Positions 59,975-64,000 of a DNA stretch of 64,000 nt are shown here, in pieces. Source of the DNA: Streptomyces sp. NBC_01451. GTDB taxonomy: Bacteria; Actinomycetota; Actinomycetes; Streptomycetales; Streptomycetaceae. The stretch spans positions 124,001 to 188,000 of the forward strand of contig NZ_CP109479.1 in assembly GCF_036227485.1 (NCBI RefSeq), in the 5' to 3' direction. A program made the position numbers and the translations under genes. How positions within the stretch are numbered: position 1 is the stretch's first letter; each line of letters starts with the position of its first letter. A model generated the notes under the pieces. The model had not been told where the DNA came from. It ran no database searches and saw only the letters and a list, made by a program, of their open reading frames with translations.

Positions 59975-62900
59975 ATGCGCGGAGCTGTCAAAGGGGTGCT
60001 GCTGGCCAGCGGTTCGGCCGTGTTGGCCATCCTGATCTCACTGGCCGCCAACGCGGCGACCGGGTCGGCCCCTTGGCCGATCCTGGACTGGCTGCGTCGC
60101 TATGCCTGGTGGTGGGTGGTCGGCCTGACGGGCGCGACCGTACTGGTGGCGGGCGTGGCGGCCTGGCGGCAGGAGCGCTCCGCCGTGGTGGCCGGGGACC
60201 CGCCTCCTCCCCCGGCCGTACCGGTCCCGGACTGGGTGGTTGACCGCGGCGAGGCCCGGCAGGCCGTTGCGGCGGTCTGCGCCCCCCGCCCGGGCACCGT
60301 GGGCATCACCATTTCGCTCGAGGGCGCCGGCGGCTTCGGCAAGACCACGCTCGCCAGAGTCGTCGCGGCCGACCGAAAGGTCCGCCGCCGCTTCAAAGGC
60401 CGGGTGTACACGGTCACCATCGGCCGGGACGTCCGCGGGCGGTCGGCGATCGCCGCCAAGGTGGCCGAGGTGACCCGGTTCGTCACCGGCGACACCCAGA
60501 CCTACGAAGATCCGCGCCACGCCGGCGAGCACCTCGGGCGACTTATGGAGCAGAGGCCGCACACCCTGCTGGTACTAGACGATGTGTGGGAAGCCGAGCA
60601 GCTCGCCCCGTTCCTGATCGGCCGCCGGAACTGCGTACGGCTGGTGACCACCCGGGTGCCCGGACTGCTGCCCGAGGGCTCGGTCCCGCTGCAGGTTGAC
60701 GAGATGTCCCCCGAGCAGGCGCGGGCGGTCCTGACCCGGGAGCTGCCAACGCTGCCCGCCGAGACCGTCGAGGGACTGCTGTGTGTCACCGGCCGCTGGG
60801 CACTACTGCTGCGGCTGACCAACCGGCTGATCGTCGGCCAGGTGGCCACCGGCGCGGACCCCGCGGCCACGGCCGCCGAGGCGCTGCGCGCCTTGCGTGA
60901 GGGCGGGCCCGCCGCCGTGGACGGACTGATACCCGGCGCGCCCGTACAGCCCTTGGACCTGGACGATCCGGCGCGACGTGCGCAGGCGGTACGAGCCACG
61001 GTGGAAGCGGCCACCGGGCTGCTGCCGACGGGCGGGGCACGGCGGCTGGCCGAGCTGGCCGTGTTCGTGGAGGACGATGCCATTCCGGTGCCGTTGGTCG
61101 TCCGATTGTGGGCGGCCACGGGCGGGCTCACGGAGCTGCAGACGCGGAACCTGTGCGGGCAGTTGAACGGGCTCTCGCTGGTCTCCGGCGAACCGGCGGA
61201 CGGAGGCCGGCTTGGCCTCCACGACGTGCTCCGCGACTTCCTCCGCGAGGAGGTGGGCCCTGAAGAGCTGCGCCGACTGCACCGGGTGCTGGTGGACGCG
61301 GCACTGCCGCCCGGCACGCACGCGTGGCAGCTGACCGACGGCTATCTACTGGACCACCTGGTTGAGCACCTGCTGTCCTGCGGGCAGGACGATCGCGCCC
61401 TGGAGATCGCCGGCGACCTGCGCTGGGTCGAGCGCCGCCTGCACCAGCGCGGGCCCGCCGGGCCCTGGGGAGACCTGGCCCGGATCCCGGGCCCCGACGC
61501 GGCGGCCCTGGCCCGCGACATCAACCGGGCCGCGCACATCCTGGGCCCCGTTGAGCCAGCCGGGGCCCTGCGCAACATCCTGCACGATCGGCTGGGGCAG
61601 CTCCCGCAGTGGAGAATGCAGGTGCAGCGCCTCCAGGCCGGTGCGGAGCCCGCGCTGCTGGCCCGGCTGCCGCAGCCCGACCTGCCGGACCCTGCACTGC
61701 TGCGCACTCTGATGGGGCACAGTGCTCAGGTCAGCTCACTGGAGATCTCCGCCGACGGCGCGACGCTCACCAGCACGGATGTGAGGGGGGCAAAACGACG
61801 GTGGGACCGGGACAGCGGCGCACAGCTGCCCAGTGTTGACACCGGCTCAGCCCCTTGGCCTCGGCTCATCGTGCGCTCACATGCGTGGTACGCAACCGCT
61901 GGGAGCACTGGCGCGGTACAGATCATCGACTCGCCCTCCGGAGCGCACCGCACCGCGCTCTCGGGGCACGTCGGGGAAATCAGTGCGCTCGCTCTCGCTC
62001 CGGACGGCTCCTGGCTCGCCGCGGCGGGCGAGGACCACCTGATCCGCCTGTGGGACACCGCTACGTGGACCTGCCGAGCGGTCCTGGAGGGCCACACCGG
62101 CCCGGTCACGGCCATCGGGATCGCCCCGGACAGCAGCTTCCTCGTCAGCGCCTGCCGGAGCGGGGACCTTTGGTGGTGGCGGTCAAGCGACCCCTTCGAC
62201 TCAGGGGTCATCACCACCGCGGCCGGTCGGGTGCAGGTGATCATCGTGGCACCGGACGGCAGTTGGTTCGCCGACGGCGGGGAGCAAGGCATGGTCCGTT
62301 TCTTCGACCTGATCTCGTGCCGCTGTACGGCCATCCTCTTGGCCCACGTGGGAGATGTCCGGGCGCTGGTGATCGCGCCCGACGGGAGCTGGGTGGCCAG
62401 CGGCGGGGCGGACGGTGTGATCCGCCTGTGGGAGACCCTGGCCGCCCGCAACGAGCTCCCGGACGACCGCTGGACGTACCCGGTGGCGGGAGTGGCCGCC
62501 TCCCCGGATGGTGCCCTGTTGGCCTCGGTGGGCCACGACGCCACCGTGCGCTTCTGGGCAACGGAATCCGGGGAGCACGTGCACACCTTCGCCGGGGAGC
62601 ACGGCATGGCCACCTGCGCGGTGGCCTGGGGCCCCGACGGCTCGTGGGTGGCCAGCGCCAGCGCGAACGGCATCGTGGTGGTCCGCGAGGTAGCCACCGG
62701 TCAGCTACGGGCCCGCTGCGAGCTCGCGTCTGCGGCCGCGCTGGCAGTCTCCCCGGACGGCGTCTGGTTGGCGGTAGCGGGCGAGGACGACGCGGTCCGG
62801 CTGTGGGAACCTGCCACCGGGACCATCCGCCTGGGCCACTTTCCCCACCCTGTGCGGACACCGGCCTTCCGCTCGCTGCTCTTGGGCGGCCATGAGCAGG

Positions 62901-63169
62901 ACCTGACGACATGGATCGAGGGCGGCACCCGGGCTCTGATCGCCGCGCACGCAGGGCTGGTGCATGCGCTCGCGTTCTCCCCCGACGGCCAGTGGCTGGC
63001 CACGGCCGGCAAGGACTCCACCGTACGGATCTGGGCCCGCGGCGCGCAGCAGGCGACCACTGCGGTGCGCACCGAGGCGCCGGTGCACTCGCTTGCGTTC
63101 ACCCCCGACGGCCGGACCCTGGCCGCCGGGGGTGAACGCGGGCTGTACGTCTACGACTTCCGGCCCTGA
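59975..63169 (+). CDS. membrane-anchored NB-ARC/WD40 STAND protein
   Basis: This is a 1064-residue protein. Two N-terminal membrane segments (about residues 7-25 and 45-63) precede an NB-ARC ATPase: Walker A EGAGGFGKTTLARV (Lys123), Walker B TLLVLDDVW, the sensor-like RLVTTRVPGL, and the winged-helix end GLHDVLRDFLREE. From about residue 585 a WD40 propeller follows, with repeated blades such as DGSWLAAAGEDHLIRLWD, DGSWVASGGADGVIRLWE and DGQWLATAGKDSTVRIW. STAND proteins of this type act as signal-sensing switches; in bacteria some take part in phage defence or development. No effector domain other than the membrane part is visible. Confidence 0.85.
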   Translation: MRGAVKGVLLASGSAVLAILISLAANAATGSAPWPILDWLRRYAWWWVVGLTGATVLVAGVAAWRQERSAVVAGDPPPPPAVPVPDWVVDRGEARQAVAAVCAPRPGTVGITISLEGAGGFGKTTLARVVAADRKVRRRFKGRVYTVTIGRDVRGRSAIAAKVAEVTRFVTGDTQTYEDPRHAGEHLGRLMEQRPHTLLVLDDVWEAEQLAPFLIGRRNCVRLVTTRVPGLLPEGSVPLQVDEMSPEQARAVLTRELPTLPAETVEGLLCVTGRWALLLRLTNRLIVGQVATGADPAATAAEALRALREGGPAAVDGLIPGAPVQPLDLDDPARRAQAVRATVEAATGLLPTGGARRLAELAVFVEDDAIPVPLVVRLWAATGGLTELQTRNLCGQLNGLSLVSGEPADGGRLGLHDVLRDFLREEVGPEELRRLHRVLVDAALPPGTHAWQLTDGYLLDHLVEHLLSCGQDDRALEIAGDLRWVERRLHQRGPAGPWGDLARIPGPDAAALARDINRAAHILGPVEPAGALRNILHDRLGQLPQWRMQVQRLQAGAEPALLARLPQPDLPDPALLRTLMGHSAQVSSLEISADGATLTSTDVRGAKRRWDRDSGAQLPSVDTGSAPWPRLIVRSHAWYATAGSTGAVQIIDSPSGAHRTALSGHVGEISALALAPDGSWLAAAGEDHLIRLWDTATWTCRAVLEGHTGPVTAIGIAPDSSFLVSACRSGDLWWWRSSDPFDSGVITTAAGRVQVIIVAPDGSWFADGGEQGMVRFFDLISCRCTAILLAHVGDVRALVIAPDGSWVASGGADGVIRLWETLAARNELPDDRWTYPVAGVAASPDGALLASVGHDATVRFWATESGEHVHTFAGEHGMATCAVAWGPDGSWVASASANGIVVVREVATGQLRARCELASAAALAVSPDGVWLAVAGEDDAVRLWEPATGTIRLGHFPHPVRTPAFRSLLLGGHEQDLTTWIEGGTRALIAAHAGLVHALAFSPDGQWLATAGKDSTVRIWARGAQQATTAVRTEAPVHSLAFTPDGRTLAAGGERGLYVYDFRP

Positions 63170-63434
63170 ATCAGCCCGGCTGCCAGTGCTTGCTGGAGGG
63201 CGGAGCCCGTGGCGGGCTGTTGGGTGGAGAGGGCGCCGTCCTCCGCTGAGGCGGTGGTGATGTGTGTGAGGAGGAGGCCGCACTCCTTCGCGCTGATGGT
63301 GTGGCCGCCACCGGGGAGGGACTTCGCAACGATTCACCCGAGCTGAAGTCAGTAACGACGGCGAGCCCGCTTCTCGCCTCGGCAGCTGAGGGCGAATCCC
63401 TGTTCCTTGGCGAGGACCTCATGGGGGCGACGCC

Positions 63435-63863
63435 GTGTGCGCCTTCAATCCCGTCTACGCACAGGGAATGACCGTGGCCGTGATGGAAGCAGTCGTCCTC
63501 GACGCCATGCTCACAACGACCCGCACGCTCGACGGCTTCCCACGCCGATTCCAATGCAAGATTGCCCAAATCGCCGCCTGGCTATGGTTCCTGGCCGCCC
63601 TCTCCGACCGCGCATGGCAGCCAGATCGTGCCACCCCACGACTCGTCCGCGCCGGCCAGTGGTACTTGAACCGCTGGCAGCAACTCATCCCCAACAATTC
63701 GACGCTGTTCATCCACTACGTCCGGATGATGAATATGCTCTCCAGCCCGGCCGCACTACTCCACCCCGCACTCCTGCTGAAGATTCTCTTCCAGTCCCGG
63801 TGCCTGGCGCCGTCCCATGCGCGGCCTACACCAGGACCGTCACCACCGCCGCTACCACGGTGA
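63435..63863 (+). pseudogene. C-terminal fragment of an FAD-dependent monooxygenase
   Basis: The frame carries GDAVCAFNPVYAQGMTVAVMEAVVLD from just upstream, the third FAD-binding motif (GD...P..GQGM) of aromatic-hydroxylase-type flavoproteins, followed by the usual helical C-terminus (WYLNRWQQLIPNN). The N-terminal GxGxxG dinucleotide-binding part is absent: upstream 63170-63425 does not continue the homology. It is therefore a decayed or truncated gene. Confidence 0.65.
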
Positions 63864-64000
63864 CCGCGGAGAACGCGACTATGGCAGTCCGGCCGGTCCG
63901 GGAGGGCAGCAGACCGGCGACCTGTTCACGCCTCGCCGTATCGCGCTGATCGTCGAACGCAGGTGCCAGCCAGTAGGTGCCCAGCAAGGCCGCAAGGGGC
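63826..64000 (-). CDS. membrane protein, 5' partial at right edge
   Basis: The minus strand is open from the edge to TAG at 63828-63826. The visible 57 residues include LAALLGTYWLAPAFDDQRD, a basic stretch REQVAGLLPSRTGRTA, and a C-terminal helix IVAFSAVTVVAAVVTVLV. The start lies outside the window, so the family cannot be decided. Confidence 0.45.
   Translation of the reverse strand, partial: PLAALLGTYWLAPAFDDQRDTARREQVAGLLPSRTGRTAIVAFSAVTVVAAVVTVLV

Overview
The window is very GC-rich actinobacterial DNA, almost certainly Streptomyces. Codons end in G or C, GTG and TTG starts and ATGA/GTGA stop-start overlaps are frequent, and several gene sets are typical of the genus: a DUF2637 (SpdB-like) protein, a cvnABCD conservon, helix-turn-helix regulators of Streptomyces type, an NB-ARC/WD40 protein, and a dnaE2 plus Y-family polymerase pair. 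It reads as an accessory region (chromosome arm, integrated element or large linear plasmid). No rRNA, tRNA or CRISPR array was found.

Layout. 0-6 kb: the end of a DUF2637 membrane protein, a MazG-like pyrophosphohydrolase, a glycine-rich-domain (GRDP-like) protein, a methyltransferase, and a 2H phosphoesterase coupled to an XRE/TPR regulator. 6.1-11.8 kb: an extended conservon, consisting of a small coupled ORF, an RsbW-like ATPase, cvnA, cvnB, cvnC, cvnD, a GAF protein and an acyl-CoA dehydrogenase. 12.2-16.2 kb: a frameshifted unknown gene, then murF and a MurC-like gene converging, the latter lacking the P-loop lysine. 16.7-18.8 kb: a small ECF sigma operon ending in a 17-bp hairpin. 19.1-24.5 kb: a secreted DUF4394 protein inside a diverged inverted repeat, then an ene-reductase/aldehyde-dehydrogenase pair with a divergent regulator. 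24.5-26.5 kb: repeats, an IS5-type transposase and a coiled-coil protein.

26.6-39 kb looks like a defence island. It holds a 1473-residue nuclease-STAND ATPase resembling AVAST proteins, a helicase remnant joined to a HEPN-like gene, an ISAs1-family element with a perfect 10-bp target duplication that carries a nucleotidyltransferase gene, a coupled pair of HEPN-motif genes, and a divergent Schlafen AlbA_2 protein.

39.8-51.8 kb is the most informative region. An ATP-dependent DNA ligase gene is cut in two: the C-terminal half lies at 39.8-40.4 kb and the N-terminal half at 51.5-51.8 kb. About 11 kb of foreign DNA lies between them. It carries two active-looking tyrosine recombinases, two copies of an HTH plus zinc-ribbon/recombinase module, an Imm21 immunity protein, and an AT-richer two-gene cassette: a PqqD-like protein with a RiPP leader and a repetitive Ile/Val core fused at its C-terminus, followed by a radical SAM/SPASM enzyme. 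This cassette is the best candidate for an undescribed system.

51.8-64 kb: a small membrane protein, dnaE2, a Y-family polymerase broken at a 14-C run, a PIN-domain protein, a small membrane protein divergent from a GntR regulator, two transposase remnants, a membrane-anchored NB-ARC/WD40 STAND protein, a monooxygenase fragment and a membrane protein running off the end.
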